Shown piece after piece: positions 6,976-14,878 of a stretch of 39,189 nucleotides of DNA. Origin of the DNA: Bacteroidaceae bacterium (GTDB lineage Bacteria > Bacteroidota > Bacteroidia > Bacteroidales > Bacteroidaceae). The notes below the pieces were generated by a model, which ran no database searches, had not been told where the DNA came from, and was given only the letters and a program-made list of their open reading frames with translations. Location: assembly GCA_017933995.1 (NCBI GenBank), contig JAGBKI010000039.1, forward strand, positions 1-39,189, written 5' to 3'. The position numbers and the translations under genes were made by a program. Position 1 is the stretch's first letter; each line of letters begins with the position of its first letter.

Positions 6976-8721
6976 TCACCGCACGCCCTGCATAATGCCG
7001 TTGTCCTTGTCTTCGTTGTTAATCTTGCGGCTGCCTGATGCGGGCTGCCTGCGGCCATAGCCGAGGCGGAAGGAGAGGCGGGCCATCACATAGAAAGGCT
7101 TCTCGGTGTAGGCGCGGGAGGTGGAGGGGAGCAGGGGCGAGAAGTCGCGCGTCTCCATCCAGTACTCCTTCTCGAAGGGGTCGATGACGCCGAGTTGCAG
7201 GTGCCATCGCTCGGCCTTGTAGCCCGCCGAGAGCAGGTGCATGTTGCGCTCCCGCATCAGCCGCTCGCCGTACATATAGTTGGCGTAGCACGTCATTTCC
7301 TGATAGCCGAGCGTCCAGTGATGCCAGACGAAGTCGGCACTCCAAAGGAACTTCGGCAGGGTGTAGGTGTGGATGCATCCCTGCATACGGCTGACGTAGC
7401 GGTTCACTTCGGGCGTGAGGGTGACGGTCAGGTGTTCGCCCCACGGACGGATGATGATGTTAGCGTCGGCTGTCAGGCGGTCGAAGGAACGCTGGTTCCG
7501 GCTCATACGGACGAAGAGCCCTTCCTGCCACGAGACTTGTTCCATAATGGGCTTGTACTCGTGCTGCCAGGCGAGGCCGACGTTGAGCGACAGCCACGAG
7601 CCTACTTCCACTCCGTAGGTCAGCCGCTGATCGAGCACGCTGAAGGGTTTTAGGTGGGGATTGCCTCGGCGCACCTCGCCGCTGGCTATCTCCTGTTCCA
7701 CGTTGTTCATTGCCGCGAGGCTGGGCGACTTGGTGTGCAGGACTGCATCGTAGCGCAGGCTCATGCCCTTTGTCGGCATCCACTGCACGGAGGCTGCTGG
7801 CTGGAGCGCGTATCGGCTCAGGTGCGTGTCGCCCTGGCTATGATAGAGGCGCGAGGCGGTGAGACTGGCCGTGTACGACCACTTTTCCTGCGACCGCTGA
7901 TACTCCGCATAGGCACTGCTCTCCGACTGACGCAGGCCGACCTTAGCCGCCCTGCTGCCCGTATAGTCGTTTTCGGTGTAGGCTTGCAAGTGGCGCAGTC
8001 CGCCGCTCAGCGTGTGGGTGCCGATGCGCTGCTCGAAGATGCCCTCGGCTATCACGGAGTATTTGTTGCCTCGGATGTCGGAAAAGAACACGTCGGCATC
8101 CTCAGCATATTCGCGGTGGCTCTTAGAACGTATATAAGTCCCCAGCACGTCGAAGGTTAGCGTCTGGCTCGCCGAGAGATGGTGTTGGAAGTAGAGGTCG
8201 AGCGACGGCGAATGTGTCCGCTCGGACATATGCCCGGCGATAAGACTGCTCGTCTCGTCCGAAAGCACCGTACAGCGGCGGTCGGCCTCCTCGCTTCGGG
8301 GCGTGTCTTCAAGGTCGTAGTTCAGTTTTGCGCTGAACAGATACTTGCCACTCTCGGCACGGCTGTAACCGATGTGGGTGTTCAGTGCGCGGAGCAGTAT
8401 CGGCACAGCCTCGCCCTTTTCCTCCCGATAGCGTTCACCCGCCGGGGTGATGCGTGTTTCGCGGTAATCACGAATCCAGTTCGAGCGGTCTATCTCGAAA
8501 TAACCAGCACCAACCGACAAGGCTGATTTCCCGACACTGTGCTGCCATCCCAGATGGTCGATGACGGAGTGTCGCCCTTCTTCCACGTTGTTCATCAGGT
8601 CGCCCATCAGCGTACCGCCACTGTCCCGTCGGCGCGTAATGATGTCTATCACGGCGTCAAGCGTCTTGCCGCTTTCCGATGCGCCGAAGCGCGCACCGGG
8701 CGAGGGATGGTACTCTATGCG
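6976..8721 (-). pseudogene. Outer-membrane TonB-dependent-receptor-like barrel, 5' end deleted
   Basis: About 580 residues of an outer-membrane beta-barrel receptor (TonB-dependent receptor / OMP_b-brl_3 type) remain. Homology begins abruptly at RIEYHPSPGARFGASESG, the end of the plug domain (usually IEVI..PGARY), and runs through DAVIDIITRRR and the barrel to a C-terminal strand FYVMARLSFRLGYGRR. The signal peptide, carboxypeptidase-like domain and most of the plug are missing. Upstream of 8721 the same frame stays open only as an out-of-frame reading of the sigma gene. No start codon or promoter of its own is visible. It appears to be a fusion product of a deletion, hence pseudogene; an assembly collapse is the alternative. 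Confidence 0.78.
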
Positions 8722-9083
8722 CACTGCTCGTCGGGCAGTTCGGACAGGGCGGCTTCCAGTTCCTCCCACACCATCTGCCGCAGCATAGCAGTTTCGGGCG
8801 TGTCATCGCTGGCGAGCAGGCAGGTCATCTCCTCCAGCCCCTCATCGGGCAACTGCTCGCGCCGCTTTTTGTCGCGGTTGATGAGGAGGTTCTTCGCCGT
8901 CCGGTAGAGCCACGCCGCGACGTTCTCAATCGGACTTTCGGCAAGGTCGACGGCGCGGAGCAACTGGTAGTAAGCGTCCTGCACCACGTCCTCGGTGTCC
9001 TCCTCGCTCTTCGTCCATCGGCGCACGAACGAGCGGAGCCATCCGTCGGAGGCCGTCACTCGCAGCAGTTCATCCTTACTCAT
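8715..9083 (-). pseudogene. ECF-type RNA polymerase sigma factor, 3' end lost
   Basis: The 122-residue frame starts MSKDELLRVTASDGWLRSF and contains sigma region 2: SEEDTEDVVQDAYYQLL and NVAAWLYRTAKNLLINRDKK. It reaches the start of region 4 at AALSELPDEQ and then stops after CA, exactly where the receptor fragment begins in another frame. The helix-turn-helix of region 4.2, needed for -35 recognition, is absent, so it should not work as a sigma factor. The start ATG overlaps the stop of the upstream membrane protein gene by 8 nt (9076-9083), showing translational coupling in the original operon. Confidence 0.85.
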
Positions 9084-9414
9084 CGTCCTTCCGGCTGACG
9101 GTATTGAAGCCACGTTTGTCCCTAAAGGCCCGCATCCGCTCGCGGAATGCCTCACGCTCCTCGCCACTCATCTTGTGCCAGTGGTCGTGGTGGAAGTGTC
9201 CGCGATAGCCCCGCTGGTGGTGCTGTCCCGCAAAGGGATGACCGCCGAAGAGTAAACGCACCAGCACCAGCAGTCCCGCCGCCTGCCAGAAGGTAATCAC
9301 CGTCAGCCCGAACAGCGCGGGCATCAGCCAGTTCCACAGCCACATCGTCACGGCTGACGTCAGTGCCATAATCGCCACGAATGCCAGCGGCATCAGAAAT
9401 CTAAGTCTCTTCAT
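9076..9414 (-). CDS. Small His-rich membrane protein of an ECF sigma operon
   Basis: The 112-residue protein has two predicted membrane segments (about residues 7-27 and 32-58), then a His-rich tract QHHQRGYRGHFHHDHWHK and a basic amphipathic tail MSGEEREAFRERMRAFR. I recall similar small proteins beside ECF sigma factors and outer-membrane receptors in Bacteroidetes. A metal-sensing or sigma-modulating role is inference. It is first in the operon with the truncated sigma gene. A pair of overlapping inverted repeats lies just upstream. Confidence 0.7.
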   Translation of the reverse strand: MKRLRFLMPLAFVAIMALTSAVTMWLWNWLMPALFGLTVITFWQAAGLLVLVRLLFGGHPFAGQHHQRGYRGHFHHDHWHKMSGEEREAFRERMRAFRDKRGFNTVSRKDDE

Positions 9415-9432
9415 TGTCTTGTAGTTCTTATT

Positions 9433-9464
9433 GGTGAAACATTGTCTTCACCTATATAGACAAT
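9433..9464. promoter_or_regulatory. Two overlapping inverted repeats before the ECF operon
   Basis: GGTGAA (9433-9438) pairs with TTCACC (9447-9452), and ATTGTCT (9441-9447) pairs with AGACAAT (9458-9464). The two dyads interlock and lie 19-50 nt upstream of the membrane protein ATG at 9414. No TAnnTTTG box was found, which fits a promoter read by an alternative sigma factor or an operator. Confidence 0.45.
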
Positions 9465-9523
9465 CAAGCGGCAGCAATATTTTAAGGCGCGCCTGTTTTT
9501 TTGTATTACTCCCTCCCGCAGGC

Positions 9524-9560
9524 AAAAAGACACGGCCTGAGACGTATGTTTCAGGCCGTG
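9524..9560 (-). terminator. Rho-independent terminator after the LRR lipoprotein
   Basis: Inverted repeat CACGGCCTGA (9531-9540) / TCAGGCCGTG (9551-9560). On the minus strand the stem is followed by a T run (plus-strand AAAAAG at 9524-9529). It ends transcripts arriving from the lipoprotein gene to the right. Confidence 0.85.
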
Positions 9561-9651
9561 GGAGATTTCGGAGGCAAGTGCGCTCCCCGTGGTTTCTTTT
9601 CGCGCGCCCTCGGTATGTATAACCGAAAGGGGCGGTGAGACACGCGGCGTG

Positions 9652-10416
9652 TCAGCTGCCGGCGTAGTCGTTGCCGACGCTGCTCATCACTTTCCAGCCC
9701 TTGGCCTTTGCCGCGCTGACCTGCGTGTCGGTGCAGACGTTGCCTTCCAGTTTGCTTGCGGTGGCACTGATTACATAGAATTTGCCGCTGTCGACGGTGG
9801 GCAGGCTGGAAATCAGGGCGGTCATTTGCGCGCCTTTAATCTGGTTTTCAAAGCACCTCAAATCCCTCAGGGCGGGATTCGAGGCCACATTCAGCAAGGA
9901 CAGCCGGTTCTGGTAGCATTCCAGTTTCTTCAGCGCGGTGTTCTTGGAAACGTCCAGCCAGGTCAGGTCGTTGTCGCCGCAGCACAGCGTTTCCAGCGCG
10001 GGGCAACCCGACACGTCCAGCGTAGCAAGTGTCTTGTTGTTGTTGCAATACAGGGTCTTCAGGCGGACGTTTTTGGTGAGGTCGAGCGACGTGAGGCGGT
10101 TCCACCGGCAGTCCAGGTATTCCAGTGCGGTGAAGTGCTCAATGCCTTTCAGGGTGGTGGCCTCCTTGCCGATCTCTGTGAGTTCTATGGCCGTGACCAG
10201 CGCAAGTTTTTCTGCCGGTATCTCTTCGCCCAATGCCACGCCCGTGAGGTTTGCCACATAGGCGCGGAAGTACTCATCAGGAAAGTTCGTGGCGTTCAGC
10301 ACGACGTTGGCGGTAGCGGGCTTGTCGTCGTCATCGTCGCTGCCGCAGGCGATGAAAGCCAGACCCGTGCAGAGCAGGCACGCGGCCATCAGGAAAACGG
10401 AGAATTTCTTTTTCAT
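9652..10416 (-). CDS. Leucine-rich-repeat surface lipoprotein
   Basis: The 254-residue protein begins MKKKFSVFLMAACLL and has lipobox FIACGSDDDDD with the lipid Cys at residue 24. The five Asp after the Cys resemble the acid-rich lipoprotein export signal described in Bacteroidetes, suggesting surface display. It continues with an AxNFPDEYFRAYV motif seen at the start of internalin-like LRR proteins, then about five LRR units of the type LTSLDLTKNVRLKTLYCNNN, ending near residue 205, and a short C-terminal domain containing GWKVM. The start at 10416 follows a promoter box at 10467-10474. Probable binding or adhesion role; ligand unknown. Confidence 0.85.
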   Translation of the reverse strand: MKKKFSVFLMAACLLCTGLAFIACGSDDDDDKPATANVVLNATNFPDEYFRAYVANLTGVALGEEIPAEKLALVTAIELTEIGKEATTLKGIEHFTALEYLDCRWNRLTSLDLTKNVRLKTLYCNNNKTLATLDVSGCPALETLCCGDNDLTWLDVSKNTALKKLECYQNRLSLLNVASNPALRDLRCFENQIKGAQMTALISSLPTVDSGKFYVISATASKLEGNVCTDTQVSAAKAKGWKVMSSVGNDYAGS

Positions 10417-10466
10417 AACTGTAGGGATTGGGATTATGGTGTTTGCTTCCTTTGCGTTCTGAAGCG

Positions 10467-10474
10467 CAAAAATA
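10467..10474 (-). promoter_or_regulatory. Promoter -7 box (TATTTTTG) for the LRR lipoprotein
   Basis: Minus-strand TATTTTTGC, 51 nt before the ATG at 10416, matches TAnnTTTG. Confidence 0.65.
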
Positions 10475-10580
10475 CAAAAACTTCCGAATGCACCGACGGC
10501 GCAGAGCGTTCTTTTTACGTGCGGGAACATAAGGAGGCCGACACCTTTCCGCCGGTTATCGCTCCCTTTTAGCCGTATTT

Positions 10581-10681
10581 CCAGCGGAAACACAAAGAAA
10601 AAGGCTGGTTTCCGCTGGTTATAGGCACTTTTTTAGCGTATTTCCAGCGGAAACACAGGATGAAAGGCTGGTTTCCGCTGG
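10581..10681 (+). repeat. Tandem pair of 11-bp-stem hairpins
   Basis: CCAGCGGAAAC / GTTTCCGCTGG pairs at 10581-10591 with 10608-10618 and again at 10644-10654 with 10671-10681. The second copy is a 63-bp direct repeat of the first, with loops of similar sequence. They lie just downstream of the glycosyltransferase gene but lack T tracts, so they are not typical terminators. Confidence 0.85.
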
Positions 10682-10721
10682 TTATAGCCACTTTTCTGTT
10701 AGATTTCAGCGAGAGTACGCG

Positions 10722-11438
10722 TCAAAGCAGCCGCAACATTGCCTTAGCGACGTAGAGGCGGTAGTGGAGTTTGAAGAGGAGGGAGGTGCCGCGCCCGGTC
10801 TCACTTTCGGTGACGGTGGCGGCGTGGCGGCGGTAGAGCATCAGCGGCTCGTCGACAAAGCCCACGCGGAAGCGGCGTATGGCCACGAGGCCGAGCCACA
10901 GGTCGTGCGCCACACCGCTCGACGGGAAGGGCAGTGCGGCTTCGTAGACCGCACGGCGGAAGGCCATACAACTGCCGGTGAGCGTGGGGCGCAGGAACTG
11001 AGCGCGCAGCGTGGGGGCGAAGGGATGCAGCGCGCAGTAGGACGGCGTGACAACGTTCAGTTCGCCGTCCGTCACGCTGCAGTCGGACTTCACGAGGTCG
11101 TAATCGCGCAGGGCGGCTGTCATCTTGTCCACCTTGCCGGGCAGCCACACGTCGTCCTGGTCAGAAAGGAAGAAGATGTCGCCGCGCGCGTGGCGCATAG
11201 CATTGACGAAGTTGGCCGTGCTGCGGTCGATGGTGAAGCGGACGCAGGAGGACGGGGTGTGCTCCACGATGCGTATGCGGTCGTCGCCAAGCGAACGGAT
11301 GCGCTCAAGCGTGGCGTCGGTGGAGCGGTCGTCGGACACGACCACCTCGTCGTCAGGGCCGAGTTGGGAAAGGATGGAGCGCAGTTGCTCAAGTATGTAT
11401 TTCTCGCCGTTGTAGGTGGCGATGCAGACGGAAATCAT
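10722..11438 (-). CDS. Family 2 glycosyltransferase
   Basis: The 238-residue GT-A protein begins MISVCIATYNGEKYILEQL, the nucleotide-sugar-binding strand of GT2 enzymes. It has VVVSDDRSTDATLERI (the DD-x-S-x-D motif) and FLSDQDDVWLPGKV with the metal-binding DQDD. Later residues SGVAHDLWLGLVA and LMLYRRH are typical of rhamnosyl- or galactosyltransferase-like members acting on O-antigen or capsule. Donor and acceptor are not predictable. It follows the next gene by 6 nt on the same strand, so the two glycosyltransferases form one operon. Confidence 0.92.
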   Translation of the reverse strand: MISVCIATYNGEKYILEQLRSILSQLGPDDEVVVSDDRSTDATLERIRSLGDDRIRIVEHTPSSCVRFTIDRSTANFVNAMRHARGDIFFLSDQDDVWLPGKVDKMTAALRDYDLVKSDCSVTDGELNVVTPSYCALHPFAPTLRAQFLRPTLTGSCMAFRRAVYEAALPFPSSGVAHDLWLGLVAIRRFRVGFVDEPLMLYRRHAATVTESETGRGTSLLFKLHYRLYVAKAMLRLL

Positions 11439-11444
11439 TGTGTG

Positions 11445-12344
11445 TCAATAGGTGTTGGCCAGCAGGGCGAGGCGGAAGTGCCGGTAGGTGTGCGCGTCGC
11501 CACAGCGCAGGCCGGGTTCGCGCAGCAGGCTGAGGCGCAGCGGGAAGCTGTGTTTGGCGCGGACGAAGCGATGGAGCAGATTGCGGCGGTCGGCGGGCAT
11601 ACGGTCGGCAAAGCCGCGCTCAATCTCTGCGGCGCGTGCTGAGCGCGAGCCGCCCCCGGCGCGCAGACGTTGCAACCGTTTGCGCCACTCGCCGAGCGCG
11701 CTGCCCGTGGCGCCGACGGCGTTGGCGGCGTGCTGGCGGTAGAGGATGTGGGGCGTGGGGTCGAAGGCGATGTGCGCACCGACGGCCTGCGCCACGCTGT
11801 ACGCCCACACGTCGTGCATCGGCAAGTAAGTGGGCGTATAGGAAAGGAGCAGGCGGCGCAGGGCGTGGTTCATCACCATCGTGCAGCCCGACACAAACTC
11901 GGCCACGAGGCTTTCGCCGAAAGTCAGCAGCGGACGGATGTCCTGCACGGCGACGGGCGCGAGGTCGGCATCGGCGATGTGGGTGGGACTGAAATAGAGC
12001 GCGGGGCTGTCGCCAGCAGTCTGCAGTTTCTCGGCGGCGGCGGCGAGTTTGTCGGGCAGCCAGTAGTCGTCCTGGTCGGCAAAGGCGTAGAGGTCAGCGT
12101 CGGCGCACTGGGCGAGCAGGCGCATAAAACCGCGCGCGGGGCCCAGGTGGTCGGTGTCGTGCAGGATGCGGAGGTTGCACCGCTCGCGGTATTCGTCGAA
12201 GATGGCGGGCGTCGTGTCGGTGGAGCCATCGTCGCGCACGGTCAGCGACACGTCGACACCCTCCTGGGCAAGGATGCTGTCGAGCTGCTGGCGCAGGTAG
12301 CGCGCACCGTTATAGGTGGCCATCAGGACGTTGACGTGGGGCAT
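11445..12344 (-). CDS. Family 2 glycosyltransferase
   Basis: The 299-residue protein starts MPHVNVLMATYNGARYLRQQ. It contains LTVRDDGSTDTTPAIFDEY (35-53) and AFADQDDYWLPDKL with the metal site, then MHDVWAYSVAQAVGA and ILYRQHAANAVGA. This layout resembles RfbF-like rhamnosyltransferases of polysaccharide synthesis. The C-terminal 90 residues are Arg-rich and probably membrane-associating. It is the first gene of a two-gene operon downstream of murB, separated from it by a repeat element. No other polysaccharide genes lie in the window. Confidence 0.92.
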   Translation of the reverse strand: MPHVNVLMATYNGARYLRQQLDSILAQEGVDVSLTVRDDGSTDTTPAIFDEYRERCNLRILHDTDHLGPARGFMRLLAQCADADLYAFADQDDYWLPDKLAAAAEKLQTAGDSPALYFSPTHIADADLAPVAVQDIRPLLTFGESLVAEFVSGCTMVMNHALRRLLLSYTPTYLPMHDVWAYSVAQAVGAHIAFDPTPHILYRQHAANAVGATGSALGEWRKRLQRLRAGGGSRSARAAEIERGFADRMPADRRNLLHRFVRAKHSFPLRLSLLREPGLRCGDAHTYRHFRLALLANTY

Positions 12345-12350
12345 AAATAT

Positions 12351-12520
12351 GAGGTTGAATGAAGTTGAAAAGGTTTAAGAGGTTTAAGCCTTCCGGCGCG
12401 GGCGAGGTGGGAGTTATGGTAGTTATGGGATTTATTAGGAGATGGGGAGGCTGGGGATTTCTGGTGTTGCCGAAGCCGGACGGATTAAACCTCTTAAACC
12501 CCTTAAACCTCCTTAAACCT
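12351..12520 (-). repeat. AGGTTTAAG repeat element, locus 2 (3' of murB)
   Basis: On the minus strand, starting 1 nt after the murB stop, there are four copies of AGGTTTAAG-like units, then ATCCGTCCGGC, a spacer of about 80 nt, and an inverted arm (plus-strand AAGGTTTAAGAGGTTTAAGCC near 12370-12390 followed by TTCCGGC). The two arms can pair. Confidence 0.85.
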
Positions 12521-12521
12521 T

Positions 12522-13541
12522 TTATATGAAATTCACTTCCGGCTGTATCTCGATGCCGAACTTGGCGCGAACGGTGTCGCGGACGGCGTCGCTCAGGGCC
12601 ACGATGTCGGCTCCCGTCGCCCCGCCGTGGTTGACCAGGACGAGTGCCTGGCGCTCGTACACGCCTGCCGGGCCGAGGCGGCGGCCTTTCCAGCCGCACT
12701 GCTCGATGAGCCACCCGGCGGGCACTTTGACGCCGCCCTCAACGTCGTAGTGGGGCGCGGCGGGATAGTCGGCCTGCAGGAGGGCGAACGCCTCGCGGCT
12801 GATGACTGGGTTCACGAAGAACGAGCCGCCGTTGCCCAGTTCCGTGGGTTCGGGCAGTTTGGCACGGCGGATGTCGATGATCAACTGGCGCAGCGCCTGC
12901 GGTGTGAGTTTGCCCTCCAGGCCGCGCGCGGCGATTTCGCGTCCCAGCGAGCCGTAGCCCGTGGCGGGGCGGAACGTCGTGGAGAGGCGGAAGGTGACAG
13001 TGGTGACGGCGTAGCGCCCTCGCAGTTCCTGCTTGAACGCGCTCTGGCGGTAGGCGTAGCGCAGTTCGTCGTGGGTGAAGACGCGCGTTTCGCCCGTGGC
13101 CAGTTCGATGGCCGCGACGCGCTCGATGAACTGCTCGGCCTCGGCGCCGTATGCGCCGATGTTCTGCACCGCCGAAGCGCCGACCGTGCCGGGGATGTAG
13201 GAGAGGTTCTCCAGCCCGTACCAGCCGTTGCGGACGCAGAAGTCTACAAACTCGTCCCACACCCACCCGCTGCCTGCGATGACGTAGGCGGTGCCGTCGT
13301 CGCGGACGTCGGCGGCCCAGCGGGTAATGTTGCTGTGGAGCACGGTGCCGGGATAGTCGCGGGTGAAGAGCAGGTTGCTGCCTGCGCCGACGCACAGCAC
13401 GGACTCGCCGGGATGGTCGCGGCGCAGGGCGTCGAGGATGGCGCGCAGCCGGGTCTCGCTGTCGTATTCGGCGAAACGGGCGCAGCGCACGTCGATGCCG
13501 AAGGTGTTATAGGGTAGCAGGGATTGGTTTTCGGTCCACAT
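12522..13541 (-). CDS. murB: UDP-N-acetylenolpyruvoylglucosamine reductase
   Basis: This FAD enzyme reduces UDP-GlcNAc-enolpyruvate to UDP-MurNAc, the second committed step of peptidoglycan precursor synthesis. The 339-residue protein shows NTFGIDV near the start, VLCVGAGSNLLFTRDYPG (FAD binding), YIPGTVGASAVQNIGAYGAE, and GNGGSFFVNPV carrying the active-site Ser. The C-terminal part with WLIEQCGWKGRRLGPAGVY is of the long, E. coli-like (type I) class. A promoter box at 13569-13576 leaves the ATGs at 13556 and 13541 available; 13541 (MWTENQSLLPYNTFG) gives a normal leader. It is divergent from pheS. Confidence 0.95.
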   Translation of the reverse strand: MWTENQSLLPYNTFGIDVRCARFAEYDSETRLRAILDALRRDHPGESVLCVGAGSNLLFTRDYPGTVLHSNITRWAADVRDDGTAYVIAGSGWVWDEFVDFCVRNGWYGLENLSYIPGTVGASAVQNIGAYGAEAEQFIERVAAIELATGETRVFTHDELRYAYRQSAFKQELRGRYAVTTVTFRLSTTFRPATGYGSLGREIAARGLEGKLTPQALRQLIIDIRRAKLPEPTELGNGGSFFVNPVISREAFALLQADYPAAPHYDVEGGVKVPAGWLIEQCGWKGRRLGPAGVYERQALVLVNHGGATGADIVALSDAVRDTVRAKFGIEIQPEVNFI

Positions 13542-13568
13542 CGTTGCCGGTTGCATAGGTTTGGTGCG

Positions 13569-13576
13569 CAAAAGTA
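13569..13576 (-). promoter_or_regulatory. Promoter -7 box (TACTTTTG) for murB
   Basis: Minus-strand TACTTTTGC, 28 nt before the ATG at 13541 and 13 nt before the alternative ATG at 13556, which favours the former. Confidence 0.65.
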
Positions 13577-13619
13577 CGGCTTTTCCACTGCCCACGGGCG
13601 GTTTTCTGCGAAAATGCAC

Positions 13620-13627
13620 TAACTTTG
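13620..13627 (+). promoter_or_regulatory. Promoter -7 box (TAACTTTG) for pheS
   Basis: TAACTTTGC, 38 nt before the pheS ATG. The box is only 44 nt from the opposing murB box, so the two promoters are back to back. Confidence 0.65.
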
Positions 13628-13664
13628 CGCGCTGAAAACCAAAAACATCATCAGACACACTGCT

Positions 13665-14684
13665 ATGTTAGAACAAATACGCCGCGTGCGCGAGAGCCTT
13701 TCGGAACTGAAGGCCGCCAACGAGCAGGAACTGGAAGCACTCCGTATTAAATATATGAGCAAAAAAGGTTTGCTCAACGACCTGATGGCGCGCTTCCGCG
13801 AAGTGCCCGCCGAGCAGAAGCGCGAAGTGGGTATGCGCATCAACGAACTGAAAACCGCCGTGCAGGAGCGCATCGACGCGTTGCGCGGCCAGCTGGCGCG
13901 CACCGAGACGGTCGACGACGACCTCGACCTGACGCGCACGCCCTATCCCGAGCCGCTGGGTTCGCGCCACCCCATCACACTGGTGCGCGACGAAATCCTG
14001 CGCATCTTCCAGCGTCTGGGCTTCAGCATCGCCGAGGGACCGGAGGTGGAGGACGACTGGCACGTATTCTCGTCGCTCAACTTCGCCGCCGACCACCCCG
14101 CCCGCGACATGCAGGACACGTTCTTCGTGGAGCAGCAGCCCGACGTCGTGCTGCGCACGCACACCAGTTCGGTGCAGAGCCGTGTGATGGAGACGCAGCA
14201 GCCGCCCATCCGCGTCGTCTGCCCGGGCCGCGTCTACCGCAACGAGGCCATCTCGGCGCGCGCCCACTGCTTCTTCCACCAGATTGAGGGCCTGTACATC
14301 GACAAGGGCGTGTCGTTCACCGACCTGAAGCAGGTGCTCCTGACGTTCGCCCGCGAAATGTTCGGCGCCGACACGAAGATACGCCTGCGCCCCAGCTACT
14401 TCCCCTTCACCGAGCCGAGCGCCGAGATGGACATCTCGTGCAACATCTGCGGCGGCAAGGGCTGCGGTTTCTGCAAACACACGGGCTGGGTGGAAATCCT
14501 GGGCTGCGGCATGGTGGACCCCAACGTGCTTCGCGCGGGCGGCATCGACCCCGACGTCTACTCGGGCTACGCCTTCGGCCTCGGCGTGGAGCGCATCACG
14601 AACCTGAAGTACCAGGTGAGCGACCTGCGCCTCTTCTCCGAAAACGACGTGCGCTTCCTTGAGCAGTTCACGGCGGCACACTAA
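13665..14684 (+). CDS. pheS: Phenylalanine--tRNA ligase alpha subunit
   Basis: The 339-residue catalytic alpha chain pairs with PheT (not in the window) to charge tRNA-Phe. The N-terminal 85 residues are the coiled-coil tRNA-binding arm. The class II core shows HPITLVRDEILRIFQRLGF, VLRTHTSSVQSRVM, RVYRNEAISARAHCFFHQIE (motif 2) and FGLGVERITNLKYQ (motif 3). A Cys-rich insert CNICGGKGCGFCKHTGW occurs before the last motifs, as in Bacteroidetes PheS. It has its own promoter and is followed 3 nt after the stop by a large repeat palindrome that may end the transcript. Confidence 0.97.
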   Translation: MLEQIRRVRESLSELKAANEQELEALRIKYMSKKGLLNDLMARFREVPAEQKREVGMRINELKTAVQERIDALRGQLARTETVDDDLDLTRTPYPEPLGSRHPITLVRDEILRIFQRLGFSIAEGPEVEDDWHVFSSLNFAADHPARDMQDTFFVEQQPDVVLRTHTSSVQSRVMETQQPPIRVVCPGRVYRNEAISARAHCFFHQIEGLYIDKGVSFTDLKQVLLTFAREMFGADTKIRLRPSYFPFTEPSAEMDISCNICGGKGCGFCKHTGWVEILGCGMVDPNVLRAGGIDPDVYSGYAFGLGVERITNLKYQVSDLRLFSENDVRFLEQFTAAH

Positions 14685-14687
14685 TTT

Positions 14688-14869
14688 GAGGTTTAATGAG
14701 GTTTAAGAGGTTTAATGAGGTTTAAGCCGTTCGGCCTTGGACAAGGTTTAAGAGGTTTAAGGAGTTTAAGAGGTTTAATGCTTCGCAACGATTGCACACC
14801 GAGGCCGGATGGCTTAAACCTCTTAAACCTTATTAAACCTCTTAAACCTCATTAAACCTCTTAAACTTT
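14688..14869 (+). repeat. AGGTTTAAG repeat palindrome, locus 3 (3' of pheS)
   Basis: A left arm of four GAGGTTTAA-like units (14688-14725) ends in AAGCCGTTCGGCC; a second block (14750-14785) ends in the TGCTTCGC signature; then GAGGCCGGATGG and a right arm of six inverted units (TTAAACCTC, 14813-14866). Left and right arms are complementary over nearly 40 bp. It fills the whole gap between pheS and the nucleotidyltransferase gene, whose start is 10 nt away. Confidence 0.92.
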
Positions 14870-14878
14870 GCAAAAGTT

